64,000 bases of DNA from CAWCWK01 sp963842125 (GTDB lineage Bacteria > Pseudomonadota > Alphaproteobacteria > Rhizobiales > CAWCWK01). Below are positions 53,564-61,747 of this stretch, piece after piece. The stretch is from contig CAWJFE010000005.1 of NCBI GenBank assembly GCA_963842125.1, positions 1,054,001-1,118,000 on the forward strand, written 5' to 3'. A program made the position numbers and the translations under genes. Every line of letters starts with the position of its first letter. Position 1 is the first letter of the stretch. The notes beneath the pieces are model-generated. The model saw nothing but the letters and a program-made list of their open reading frames with translations. It did not search any database and was not told the DNA's origin.

Positions 53564-54808
53564 ATGCGTCTGATCGACAAGCTGTCCTTGCTGGCCGATG
53601 CGGCCAAGTACGACGCTTCGTGCGCCTCGTCCGGGGCTCCGAAGCGCACCGCCGTCGACGGTGGTATCGGTTCGACGGAAGGGCACGGCATCTGCCATGC
53701 CTATGCGCCCGACGGGCGATGCATATCCCTCCTCAAGGTGCTGCTGACGAACTTCTGTCAGTATGACTGCGCGTACTGCATAAACCGGCGATCATCCAAC
53801 GTTGCTCGCGCGCGCTTCAAACCGGACGAGTTGGTCAACCTCTTCCTGAGCTTCTACCGGCGCAACTACGTCGAAGGGCTCTTTCTGTCGTCGGGCATCA
53901 TCAAGTCGTCCGACTACACGATGGAGCAGATGATTCTCGTGGCCAAGACGCTGCGGCAGGAGCACAGGTTCCAGGGCTATATTCACTTGAAGACGATTCC
54001 GGAGGCGTCGCCCGAGTTGATCGCCGAGGCTGGCCTATGGGCGGACCGGTTGTCGATCAATATCGAGCTTCCGACGGCCGAGGGGCTCGGTGTGCTGGCG
54101 CCGGAGAAGGACGAGGCGACGATTACGTCGTCCATGGACGATCTCGCGAGCCATATCGCTCAGGCCAAGGAGGACTCCGGGCCAAAGCGTCGGCGAACGG
54201 CGAACGCGAAGAGCGCGCCGAAGTTCGCGCCTTCAGGCCAGAGCACGCAGATGATCGTAGGGGCCGACAAGGCTGATGACGGTGCCATTCTCGCGCGAAG
54301 CCGCTCGCTCTACGATGCGTTCGATATGCGGCGGGTCTACTACTCGGGGTTCAGCCCCATTCCCGATGCCAGCAAGGTGCTGCCGCCCGATCCCGTTCCC
54401 TTGATACGCGAACACCGCCTCTATCAGTCCGACTGGCTGATGCGGTTCTACGGTTTCGAAGTCGACGAGATCGTTTCGGGAGGGGAGGGCGGCATGCTCG
54501 ATCTCGAGATCGACCCGAAGCTGGCATGGGCGCTGAAGAACCGGGGACGTTTCCCGGTCGATCTCAACCGTGCTCCCCGAGAGATGCTGCTACGGGTTCC
54601 TGGCCTCGGAGAGAAGACAGTTGACGCCATCTTGAGATCGCGTCCGCATCGCTCCCTTCGGATGGACGATCTCGCCCGTCTGACTAAGACCTGGCGCAAG
54701 GCCCGGCCCTTCGTATCGACCATCGACCATACGCCCGGCAGCGCTTTGGACAGTGCCGGGCTTCGCTCCCTCGTGGCGCCTCGTGAGACGCAGTTAGCGC
54801 TTCTCTGA
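53564..54808 (+). CDS. Putative DNA modification/repair radical SAM protein (TIGR03916-like)
   Basis: A 414-residue protein with the radical-SAM cluster motif CQYDCAYC (Cys65, Cys69, Cys72) preceded by CISLLKVLLTNF. A TIM-barrel middle (GLFLSSGIIKSSDYT, IHLKTIPEAS) follows, and a C-terminal helix-hairpin-helix (PREMLLRVPGLGEKTVDAIL) implies DNA binding. This matches the family usually encoded next to a uracil-DNA-glycosylase-like partner (DUF4130/TIGR03915), which is absent here. It converges on the chemoreceptor gene. Confidence 0.85.
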   Translation: MRLIDKLSLLADAAKYDASCASSGAPKRTAVDGGIGSTEGHGICHAYAPDGRCISLLKVLLTNFCQYDCAYCINRRSSNVARARFKPDELVNLFLSFYRRNYVEGLFLSSGIIKSSDYTMEQMILVAKTLRQEHRFQGYIHLKTIPEASPELIAEAGLWADRLSINIELPTAEGLGVLAPEKDEATITSSMDDLASHIAQAKEDSGPKRRRTANAKSAPKFAPSGQSTQMIVGADKADDGAILARSRSLYDAFDMRRVYYSGFSPIPDASKVLPPDPVPLIREHRLYQSDWLMRFYGFEVDEIVSGGEGGMLDLEIDPKLAWALKNRGRFPVDLNRAPREMLLRVPGLGEKTVDAILRSRPHRSLRMDDLARLTKTWRKARPFVSTIDHTPGSALDSAGLRSLVAPRETQLALL

Positions 54809-54815
54809 CGATAAC

Positions 54816-55970
54816 TCAGGCGGCCTTCGTGAGGCTCTTCACGATCGCCTCGACCTGGCTGAGGATCTGTCCATTAAGGTCGGCGACCTCGCGGGTGGTC
54901 GTGAGCGCGGCGTCCATCTGCGCGGGTGTGCCTTCGGTCGTCTTGGCGATCGCGCCGACATTGTCGCCAAGCGTACGCATGTTCTCTGCAGCCAAAAGAA
55001 CGTTGCGGCTGATGTCGGCGGTCGCAGAAGACTGCTGACCGACTGCACCGGCGATGGAGGTCGACACGTTGCTGATCTGCTTGATCGTCGAGTTGATGCC
55101 GTCGATGGCACCGACCGCATCGCGCATAGTGGACTGGATCGTACTGATCTGCTGGGTGATGTCGCCCGTTGCCTTGGTGGTCTGCTGCGCGAGGTTCTTC
55201 ACCTCGGCGGCGACGACGGCAAAACCTCGTCCGGCTTCGCCAGCGCGGGCCGCTTCGATGGTCGCGTTGAGGGCAAGAAGATTCGTCTGGGCCGCGATCT
55301 CCTCGATGAGGCCGACGACTTCGCCGATACGCTCCGAACTCTCCGCCAGCTGACGAACCGTCACGTTTGCGGCTTCCGTCCGCTCGACGGCTGCTTCGGC
55401 CTCAACGGAAGACTGGTTCGCCTGTCGGGTAATCTCCGAAATGGAGGCATCGAGTTCCTGTGCTGCTGCCGCGACGACCTCGAACGTGTTCGACACCTCG
55501 TCGATCCCGCCACCGACCGTTTTCGCGGACTGCAACTGCTCCGAACTCGCGTGCATGACCGACTGCATGGCGGAGCCGAGATGCTCCAGCTTGTCGTGAA
55601 CGTTGCGCGCCGCGTCCTGAAAGCGCTCCATTACTTCTTTCTGGGAGCGGTCCTTGGTGCGTTTTGCCAGCACGACGAGACAGCCTTCCTCGCCGATCGG
55701 GTTGGCGCGTGCGGTATAGTCGTTGCCTCCTACGGAAAGGTCCGCGTGCCCACCGGGTACGTCGATCCCCTTCGCGATGCCGTCGACCGACAGACCCACA
55801 TTCGCACGGGTCCCCAGAAGTCCGCGCGCGGCCGCGTTGGCTCGCACGACGATGCCGACACCATCTATGATGAGGATGGGATTTGGAGAGATCTCGAAGG
55901 ACGCGACGATAAGGGCATCGCCCGTATCGGCCTCGACCGCCTCTTCAATCTTCTTGGCGCGCCTAAACAT
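54816..55970 (-). CDS. Soluble methyl-accepting chemotaxis-type protein with PAS domain
   Basis: A 384-residue cytoplasmic receptor. The N-terminal PAS-like domain (FEISPNPILIIDGVGIVVRAN, residues 25-100) is followed by helices and the signalling hairpin. The hairpin tip reads IAAQTNLLALNATIEAARAG and GFAVVAAEVKNLAQQT, the CheA/CheW contact region. There are no transmembrane segments. Its ligand is unknown. The start is 55970 (MFRRAKK). Confidence 0.9.
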   Translation of the reverse strand: MFRRAKKIEEAVEADTGDALIVASFEISPNPILIIDGVGIVVRANAAARGLLGTRANVGLSVDGIAKGIDVPGGHADLSVGGNDYTARANPIGEEGCLVVLAKRTKDRSQKEVMERFQDAARNVHDKLEHLGSAMQSVMHASSEQLQSAKTVGGGIDEVSNTFEVVAAAAQELDASISEITRQANQSSVEAEAAVERTEAANVTVRQLAESSERIGEVVGLIEEIAAQTNLLALNATIEAARAGEAGRGFAVVAAEVKNLAQQTTKATGDITQQISTIQSTMRDAVGAIDGINSTIKQISNVSTSIAGAVGQQSSATADISRNVLLAAENMRTLGDNVGAIAKTTEGTPAQMDAALTTTREVADLNGQILSQVEAIVKSLTKAA

Positions 55971-56227
55971 GTACCGTCCCCATAGATGTGGCGCCGCCCT
56001 GCGGCCCGACTTCACAAAACGCCACCAGGGCGTGTTGCGAACAGCTTTACGGAATGACGATTAAGGGTCGGTAACCGTGTTTGGGATTTGGTGACGCTGT
56101 GCCGAGCCCGCCTTTCGGCTCCACAACTTTCCTTGGTCGGACCGCCCCGCTATACAGCCCTCTCGACGCCCGCCGGTATCGCGCAAGGACCGGCCGCCCA
56201 TCCTATTCCAGACCCAGGCAGCCCATC

Positions 56228-56968
56228 ATGGCCGGACATTCCCAATTCAAGAACATCATGTATCGCAAGGGCGCGCAGGACGCGAAGCGCTCCAAGATGT
56301 TCTCCAAGCTCGCCAAGGAGATCACGGTCGCTGCGAAGATGGGCTTGCCCGACCCGGAGATGAACCCGCGCCTGCGCGCCGCCATCCAGGCCGCCAAGGC
56401 GCAGAACATGCCCAAGGACAACATCAAGCGAGCCGTCGATAAGTCGCAGTCGGGCGAGGGCGATAACTACGAGGAAATTCGCTACGAGGGCTACGGCCCC
56501 GGCGGCGTGGCCGTCATCGTGGAAGCCCTCACCGATAACCGGAACCGCACGGCGTCCGAGGTGCGAGCGGCGTTCACGAAGAACGGCGGGTCGATGGCCG
56601 AAACCGGCGCCGTGTCCTTCATGTTCGACCGGGCCGGCGTCGTCGAGTATTCGATCGATGCCGGCACTCATGACGACATGATCGAGGCCGCGATCGAGGC
56701 GGGTGCGGACGATGTGGAGACCGGCGAGGAAAGCCACGAGATCATCTGCGAGATGGCATCGCTTACCGACGTCGCGAAGTCCTTGGAGGACCGCTTTGGG
56801 GAGCCGAATAGCGCGAACCTCGTCTGGCGCCCACAAAACACGATAGCGCTCGACGACGATGCCGGCACGACCATGCTCAAGATGCTCGCCGCGCTGGAGG
56901 ACAGCGACGACGTGCAGAACGTCTACGCCAACTTCGAGGTCTCGGACGCCGTGCTGGAAGCGGCGTAG
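56228..56968 (+). CDS. yebC: YebC/PmpR-family protein
   Basis: A 246-residue protein of the YebC/TACO1 family, with a role in transcription regulation or translation of proline-rich sequences. The start MAGHSQFKNIMYRKGAQDAK is canonical, followed by NYEEIRYEGYGPGGVAV and the acidic C-terminal domain. The upstream open frame from 56081 is not conserved. It lies 10 bases before ruvC. Confidence 0.94.
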   Translation: MAGHSQFKNIMYRKGAQDAKRSKMFSKLAKEITVAAKMGLPDPEMNPRLRAAIQAAKAQNMPKDNIKRAVDKSQSGEGDNYEEIRYEGYGPGGVAVIVEALTDNRNRTASEVRAAFTKNGGSMAETGAVSFMFDRAGVVEYSIDAGTHDDMIEAAIEAGADDVETGEESHEIICEMASLTDVAKSLEDRFGEPNSANLVWRPQNTIALDDDAGTTMLKMLAALEDSDDVQNVYANFEVSDAVLEAA

Positions 56969-56978
56969 AGGGAGGAGC

Positions 56979-57479
56979 GTGCTTCCTCCCAAAGTGATCC
57001 GCATTATCGGCATCGATCCGGGCCTTCGAAAGATGGGTTGGGGCATCATCGAGAAGGAAGGGTCGTCCCTCCGCTTCGTCGCCGCAGGTACCATCAAGCC
57101 GCCGACGACGCAGACCCTGCCGGACCGCCTTCTCTTCCTGCACGATGCGCTCACCATGATCCTTGCGGATCACCGGCCGCATCAGGCCGCGGTCGAGGAA
57201 ACGTTTGTCAACAAGGACCCAAGGGCGACCATGAAGCTCGGAAGTGCCCGGGCGATGGCGCTGCTTGCGCCGGCGCAGGCCGGCATACCGGTCGGCGAGT
57301 ACATGCCCAACCTCGTCAAGAAAACGGTCGTCGGCGCCGGACATGCGGACAAGAAGCAGATCGGTCTGATGATCAAGATCTTGCTGCCGAAGGCGCAAGT
57401 CGACAGCGAAGACGCGGCGGACGCGCTCGCCATCGCGATCACCCACGCGCACCATACCGGCCGATTGCTCGCCGGGTGA
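56979..57479 (+). CDS. ruvC: Holliday junction resolvase RuvC
   Basis: An endonuclease cutting Holliday junctions with RuvAB. The 166-residue protein has the four acidic residues in GIDPGLRKMG, VEETFVNKDP and DSEDAADALA. GTG start 56979 follows GGAGGAGC directly; a second GTG at 56994 is further from the site. The usual neighbour ruvA is displaced by a 1.2-kb segment with an opposite-strand gene. Confidence 0.95.
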   Translation: MLPPKVIRIIGIDPGLRKMGWGIIEKEGSSLRFVAAGTIKPPTTQTLPDRLLFLHDALTMILADHRPHQAAVEETFVNKDPRATMKLGSARAMALLAPAQAGIPVGEYMPNLVKKTVVGAGHADKKQIGLMIKILLPKAQVDSEDAADALAIAITHAHHTGRLLAG

Positions 57480-57553
57480 CGTCAAGATCCTGCTTGACGG
57501 ACGCGAAGTAGAGGAGCAAACTCTTCCTGTGCCAGCGAAGGAGGTCTAAGACA

Positions 57554-57607
57554 ATGGATCCACCTATGCAGACGTCGCTGCGGCTTACCCGAAGCGGGTT
57601 AAGCTGA
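57554..57607 (+). CDS. 17-codon ORF behind a strong ribosome site
   Basis: A perfect AAGGAGG at 57538-57544 precedes ATG 57554 by 9 bases. The frame reads MDPPMQTSLRLTRSGLS and stops at 57605. A TTGACG (57494-57499) lies upstream with no good -10. The region 57480-57811 has visibly lower GC than its surroundings and no other supported gene. The peptide could be a leader, a small toxin-like product, or chance. Confidence 0.35.
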   Translation: MDPPMQTSLRLTRSGLS

Positions 57608-57669
57608 AAACAGCGAACCACAACATATTGCTGTCGATATGAAGCTATGCGCTTCGTGCGTCGCGGCTT

Positions 57670-57692
57670 ATACTGAACGTAGGGTTCAGTAT
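57670..57692. repeat. Perfect 9-bp inverted repeat
   Basis: atactgaac-gtagg-gttcagtat, in the low-GC segment after ruvC. It could be an operator or RNA hairpin. No adjacent regulator gene is seen. Confidence 0.5.
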
Positions 57693-57762
57693 GTCTTACA
57701 ACGCCGCGTTGCGTGAATGGCATCGCCATCAATAGACTTTGAACGTCTGGCGAACCCAGACC

Positions 57763-57798
57763 GGAAGCTCCGTTGCGCCATCGCGGCCCGGAGCTTCC
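57763..57798 (-). terminator. Inverted repeat after the glycosidase gene
   Basis: ggaagctcc / ggagcttcc, a 9-bp stem with an 18-base loop, starting 14 bases past the glycosidase stop on the minus strand. It has no clear U-tract. Confidence 0.4.
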
Positions 57799-57811
57799 TT
57801 GTCGTTTGGCG

Positions 57812-58582
57812 TCAACGCTCGCGCTCGACCACCCCTATAATTGGGCCCATAGGCCAGAAACCATCGGAGCGCCTCGCCGTCGGGCTGTAGAGGCTCGATA
57901 TCGTACCGTCGAGGAATAGCGCGTTCGGGGTGTCCAGGCGGTCGCGAAACAGCGTTCCGAAATCATGGAAGTTCACGCGGCCCTTCGAGATCGCGAAGAC
58001 GATCGTATGCCCGTCGTCCCGCACGCCGACACCATTCCGGATCTTGCGCGACGTCCCACCCGGGAGGAAGCGTGGGTGAAGTTTGCCGTCGATCACCAGC
58101 ATGGGACCGGATTGGGTTGCGTTGTCCGGCGCGACGCCAGCCGACTGGTACGCTCGGCTTTCCATGACGAACGCGCGCCCGTCTCCCCAGCCGAAGACGC
58201 CGTTGGGCAGGAGATGAAAGTTGCCAGGGCCATCGCGGGTACTGAGCGCCGACAGTTCGCGACCGCCTTCGATATAGAGGCCGACCGGGCTGCGATCACG
58301 GTGATACATCCCCCCATTCATGCCGAAGGCGAGTGCCGCGTCGTCTTCCTCAAGCCGAGCCCGCACCGCGCTGAAGCTGCCGAGAGGGCGGTCCGCGTCA
58401 TCGTTCAGAAACAGGCGCAAGTCGTGCGACCTCAGATCGACCGTACAGACGATATGTTCGGTACCCAGATGCGCTATCGTCTCGCAGGGCACGCTTGCGG
58501 CTGCGGGAACGGTCGAGAGCGCGAAACCGACGCTGATCAGGAGGCCGCGCAGGCCAAGCCGCCACTGGCGCTTGGCCAGCAT
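57812..58582 (-). CDS. Secreted phosphodiester glycosidase family protein
   Basis: A 256-residue protein of PF09992 (NAGPA-like). The signal peptide follows MLAKRQWRLG and ends VPAAAS. Family motifs are FGMNGGMYHRDRSPVGLYI, ATQSGPMLVIDGKLHPRF, RNGVGVRDDGHTIVFAIS and ALFLDGTISSLYSP near the end. Eukaryotic relatives uncover mannose 6-phosphate; the bacterial substrate is unknown. The start is 58582 or the open frame to 58648. It interrupts the ruvC-ruvA order. Confidence 0.85.
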   Translation of the reverse strand: MLAKRQWRLGLRGLLISVGFALSTVPAAASVPCETIAHLGTEHIVCTVDLRSHDLRLFLNDDADRPLGSFSAVRARLEEDDAALAFGMNGGMYHRDRSPVGLYIEGGRELSALSTRDGPGNFHLLPNGVFGWGDGRAFVMESRAYQSAGVAPDNATQSGPMLVIDGKLHPRFLPGGTSRKIRNGVGVRDDGHTIVFAISKGRVNFHDFGTLFRDRLDTPNALFLDGTISSLYSPTARRSDGFWPMGPIIGVVERER

Positions 58583-58710
58583 ATCGGCGGCGGCGGACAC
58601 TGCAGATTGTCCAACGCGACGGGCCCGACTAGAAGCACTTTCGAACATAATATCCCCGCGCTCGTCCGAGCGTACGACTCTGGAGCCGTCTCAATGATCG
58701 TATCGCCGTC

Positions 58711-59340
58711 GTGATAGGCCGGCTCAAGGGCATCGTGGACGCCTATGGCGACGACTTCGTGATCCTGGACGTCGGAGGCGTCGGCTACGAGGTCTATTCG
58801 TCCACCCGCACGCTTGGCGACCTGCCCTCCGTCGGCGAGGCGACGACGATGAGCATCGAGACGGTCGTGCGCGAGGACATGATCCGCCTCTACGGGTTCT
58901 CGAGCGCGAGCGAGCGGGCCTGGTTCCGGTTGCTCACACGCGTTCAAGGAGTAGGGACCAAGGTCGCGCTCGCCATCCTAGGCACTTTGCGCCCGTCAGA
59001 ACTCGCCTCGGCGATAGCGCTTAACGACAAGGCAATGATCGCGCGTGCCCCGGGCGTGGGGCCGAAGGTGGCGCAGCGCATCGCAGCAGAATTGAAGGAC
59101 AAGGCACCGGCTCTTTTGGACGGCGATACAGGCATCGACCCCGCGACAATGCGCCTCCAGTCGGACCTCGGCGAAGGCGTCGCTGCGAAGCCGGCGGCGG
59201 ATGCAGTCTCCGCGCTCGTCAATCTCGGCTACGCGTCGGCGCAGGCCAGCGCGGCTGTCGCCCGGGTCCTGAAGGATCTTGGCGAAGATGCGCCGACCGA
59301 TAAACTCATCCGAGCCGGACTGCGCGAGCTATCGGCCTAG
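58711..59340 (+). CDS. ruvA: Holliday junction helicase RuvA subunit
   Basis: The tetrameric subunit that recognises four-way junctions and loads RuvB. The 209-residue protein has an N-terminal OB fold (MIGRLKGIVDAYGDDFVILD), two helix-hairpin-helix motifs (VQGVGTKVALAIL and APGVGPKVAQRIA), and a C-terminal RuvB-binding domain. GTG start. Its stop shares CTAG with a convergent LysE-type gene, separating it from ruvB. Confidence 0.95.
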   Translation: MIGRLKGIVDAYGDDFVILDVGGVGYEVYSSTRTLGDLPSVGEATTMSIETVVREDMIRLYGFSSASERAWFRLLTRVQGVGTKVALAILGTLRPSELASAIALNDKAMIARAPGVGPKVAQRIAAELKDKAPALLDGDTGIDPATMRLQSDLGEGVAAKPAADAVSALVNLGYASAQASAAVARVLKDLGEDAPTDKLIRAGLRELSA

Positions 59341-59990
59341 GCACGGGTGAGAAGGAGACGGATGCCGGCGAAGGCGAAGACGGTACCCATCACGGATTGT
59401 ATGACGCGGCGCGCCCGCCCATAGAAGCGCACCATCACCGGCGTCGAGAACGCCAGCGCATAGGCGCCGTTCACCGCAAACGACATCAGGAAGCCTCCTA
59501 CGACGATGATTGCAGCGACCGCCGGAGGCGCGTCAGCCGGCAGGCCTATGGCGATGATGGCGATCCACGCCAGGGCCGCCTTGGGATTAGTAAGGTGAAT
59601 GCCGACGCCACGGGCGAAATGCGCGGACGTCCTCCGATCACCCCTTTCTAATGCCGGCGCCGCGACATCCTGATCCGACGCGGCTGCACGAAACGCCTTG
59701 TAGGCCAGCCAGAGAAGGAACAATCCACCCGCTATCTTGAGAAGAACGAGCGACCACGCATAGGTCGTCACGAGCGCCGACAACCCCGCGGCCGTGAGCA
59801 CGCCCCATGTCGCCGACCCGATCGCGACGCCGGCCGCCATTGCGAGGCCGGCGCGCCGGCCAGACCCCAGCGACGTCCCCATGATGGCCACTACGCTTGG
59901 ACCGGGGCTTGTAAGCGCCAGAAAAAGCGCGGAGTAGGACAGGAGTATGCCCGGCCAGTACGTGGCCAGCGTGTCCGTGATGAAGACCAT
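59337..59990 (-). CDS. LysE-family exporter (first copy)
   Basis: A 217-residue inner-membrane protein with six helices, PF01810. It shows SPGPSVVAIMGTSLGSGRRAG near the N-terminus, the mid loop HLTNPKAALAWIAI, and the closing hydrophobic pair. Amino acid or small-metabolite export is inferred from the family. The start is 59990; the long upstream open frame is the shadow of ruvB. It lies between ruvA and ruvB on the opposite strand. Confidence 0.85.
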   Translation of the reverse strand: MVFITDTLATYWPGILLSYSALFLALTSPGPSVVAIMGTSLGSGRRAGLAMAAGVAIGSATWGVLTAAGLSALVTTYAWSLVLLKIAGGLFLLWLAYKAFRAAASDQDVAAPALERGDRRTSAHFARGVGIHLTNPKAALAWIAIIAIGLPADAPPAVAAIIVVGGFLMSFAVNGAYALAFSTPVMVRFYGRARRVIQSVMGTVFAFAGIRLLLTRA

Positions 59991-60077
59991 GTCTCGACAT
60001 TCCTCCGATTCGCGTGTTCTTATTATGTTCACGATCTTGCGCCATGCAACAGGGCGACAGACGTTCGAGATACGACC

Positions 60078-61112
60078 ATGACCGACCGCATCATTACCGC
60101 CGAAAAGACCGGGACGGACGCGGTCGACGACGAGACGCATCTGCGTCCGCAGATCCTGTCGAGTTTCATCGGGCAGGCGCAGGCGCGAGCCAATCTGGGC
60201 ATCTTCATCCAGGCCGCCAAGGCGCGCGGCGAGGCGCTCGACCATACGCTCTTCGCGGGGCCGCCCGGCCTTGGCAAGACGACGCTGGCGCAGATCGTCG
60301 CGAAGGAGCTTGGCGTCAATTTCCGGGCGACCGCCGGTCCGGTCATCGCGAAGGCCGGCGACCTTGCGGCGTTGCTGACGAATCTCGAGGAGCGCGACGT
60401 GCTCTTCATCGACGAGATCCACCGGTTGAACCCGGCCATTGAGGAGGTCCTCTATCCGGCGATGGAGGATTTTCAGCTCGACCTCATCATCGGCGAGGGG
60501 CCGGCGGCGCGGTCGGTTCGTATCGAGCTCGCTCAGTTCACTCTGATCGGAGCGACCACTCGCGCCGGTTTGCTGACGACACCGCTGCGAGATCGCTTCG
60601 GCATTCCGATCCGGCTCAATTTCTATACCGACGAGGAATTGTCTGAAGTGGTGACGCGTGCGGCGCGCGTTCTCGGTGCGCCGATTACGGCGAGTGGTGC
60701 ATCCGAGATCGCGCGTCGTTCGCGTGGCACGCCGCGCGTGGCCAACAGGCTGCTGCGCCGTGTGCGCGACTTCGCGGCCGTGATGGGCAAGGAAGCGGTC
60801 GACGACGCGATCGCAGATCGGGCCTTACGCGAACTCGAGGTCGATCCGCGTGGGCTCGATCAGCTCGACCGGCGTTATCTCGAATGCATCGCCTACAATT
60901 ATGGCGGCGGCCCGGTGGGCATCGAAACGATCGCCGCTGCCGTCGCGGAGCCTCGCGATGCGATCGAAGACATCGTCGAGCCTTACCTATTGCAGCAGGG
61001 TTTCATCCAGCGCACGCCGCGCGGCCGTATGCTGACCGGGACGGCATTCCGCCATCTCGGGCTGGAGGAACCGCGCGATGGGGCGCAGTTGCGCTTGATC
61101 GCAGAGGATTAG
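60078..61112 (+). CDS. ruvB: Holliday junction branch-migration motor RuvB
   Basis: An AAA+ hexameric motor. The 344-residue protein has Walker A FAGPPGLGKTTLAQI, Walker B LFIDEIHRLNP, sensor 1 IGATTRAGLLTTPLRDRFG, and a winged-helix C-terminus ending RGRMLTGTAFRHLG. It is separated from ruvA by the LysE-type gene. Its stop shares four bases (TTAG) with another convergent LysE-type gene. Confidence 0.97.
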   Translation: MTDRIITAEKTGTDAVDDETHLRPQILSSFIGQAQARANLGIFIQAAKARGEALDHTLFAGPPGLGKTTLAQIVAKELGVNFRATAGPVIAKAGDLAALLTNLEERDVLFIDEIHRLNPAIEEVLYPAMEDFQLDLIIGEGPAARSVRIELAQFTLIGATTRAGLLTTPLRDRFGIPIRLNFYTDEELSEVVTRAARVLGAPITASGASEIARRSRGTPRVANRLLRRVRDFAAVMGKEAVDDAIADRALRELEVDPRGLDQLDRRYLECIAYNYGGGPVGIETIAAAVAEPRDAIEDIVEPYLLQQGFIQRTPRGRMLTGTAFRHLGLEEPRDGAQLRLIAED

Positions 61113-61717
61113 CCCGACCGGAGTGCGAGCCAACCGCCTCCGCCGATGAGGAGGGTGCCGCTGATCTTCTCGACCAGTCTCACTCGCGAACGCGTCAGCA
61201 TCTGGCCTGCGCGTCCGGCCATCACGGCGTAGCCGAGGTCGAACACGGTGGCGACGGCCATGAAGGTGCAGCCGAGGAGGGCGGTCTGAAACACCGCGTC
61301 GCCGGCTGATGGATCGACGAATTGCGGGATGAAGGCGCCGAAGAAGAGGAGCGCCTTTGGGTTCGACCAGATCACGACGAACCCTTGCGCCACGAAGCCC
61401 AGTCGTGGTGGTTCGGCGGCTTGACCAAGCTCGCCCTTCGATCGCAAGAGTTTGATACCCAGCCAAGTGAGATAGGCCGCGCCGAGCAATCGCAGCACAT
61501 CGAAGATCTCCGCCATCACGGATACAACCGCCGCAAGCCCCAGAGTCAGGATTGCGATCATGATCGTGAGCCCGATCTGCGTGCCGACGACGTTGAGCGC
61601 CCCGGCTTTCGCGCCATGCCGGAGCGCGTTGGCGACGATGACCGTTACCGTCGGGCCAGGCACGACGACGATGGCGGTGCAAGCCAGGATGAAGGCGAGA
61701 TAGGTTGGGAGGTCCAT
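61109..61717 (-). CDS. LysE/RhtB-family exporter (second copy)
   Basis: A 202-residue membrane protein with VVVPGPTVTVIVANALRHG near the N-terminus, the mid motif VIWSNPKALLFFGAFIPQF typical of the RhtB subgroup, and six helices. Homoserine, threonine or lysine export is possible. The start MDLPTYLAF fits the family. It converges on ruvB. Confidence 0.88.
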   Translation of the reverse strand: MDLPTYLAFILACTAIVVVPGPTVTVIVANALRHGAKAGALNVVGTQIGLTIMIAILTLGLAAVVSVMAEIFDVLRLLGAAYLTWLGIKLLRSKGELGQAAEPPRLGFVAQGFVVIWSNPKALLFFGAFIPQFVDPSAGDAVFQTALLGCTFMAVATVFDLGYAVMAGRAGQMLTRSRVRLVEKISGTLLIGGGGWLALRSG

Positions 61718-61747
61718 TGGCTAATGGTTTCGGTCGTTGACGGCGCC

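Noticed and set aside
57439..57732. 97-codon minus-strand frame over the end of ruvC and the low-GC segment
   Set aside because: It overlaps ruvC, and its basic, unstructured translation matches nothing known.
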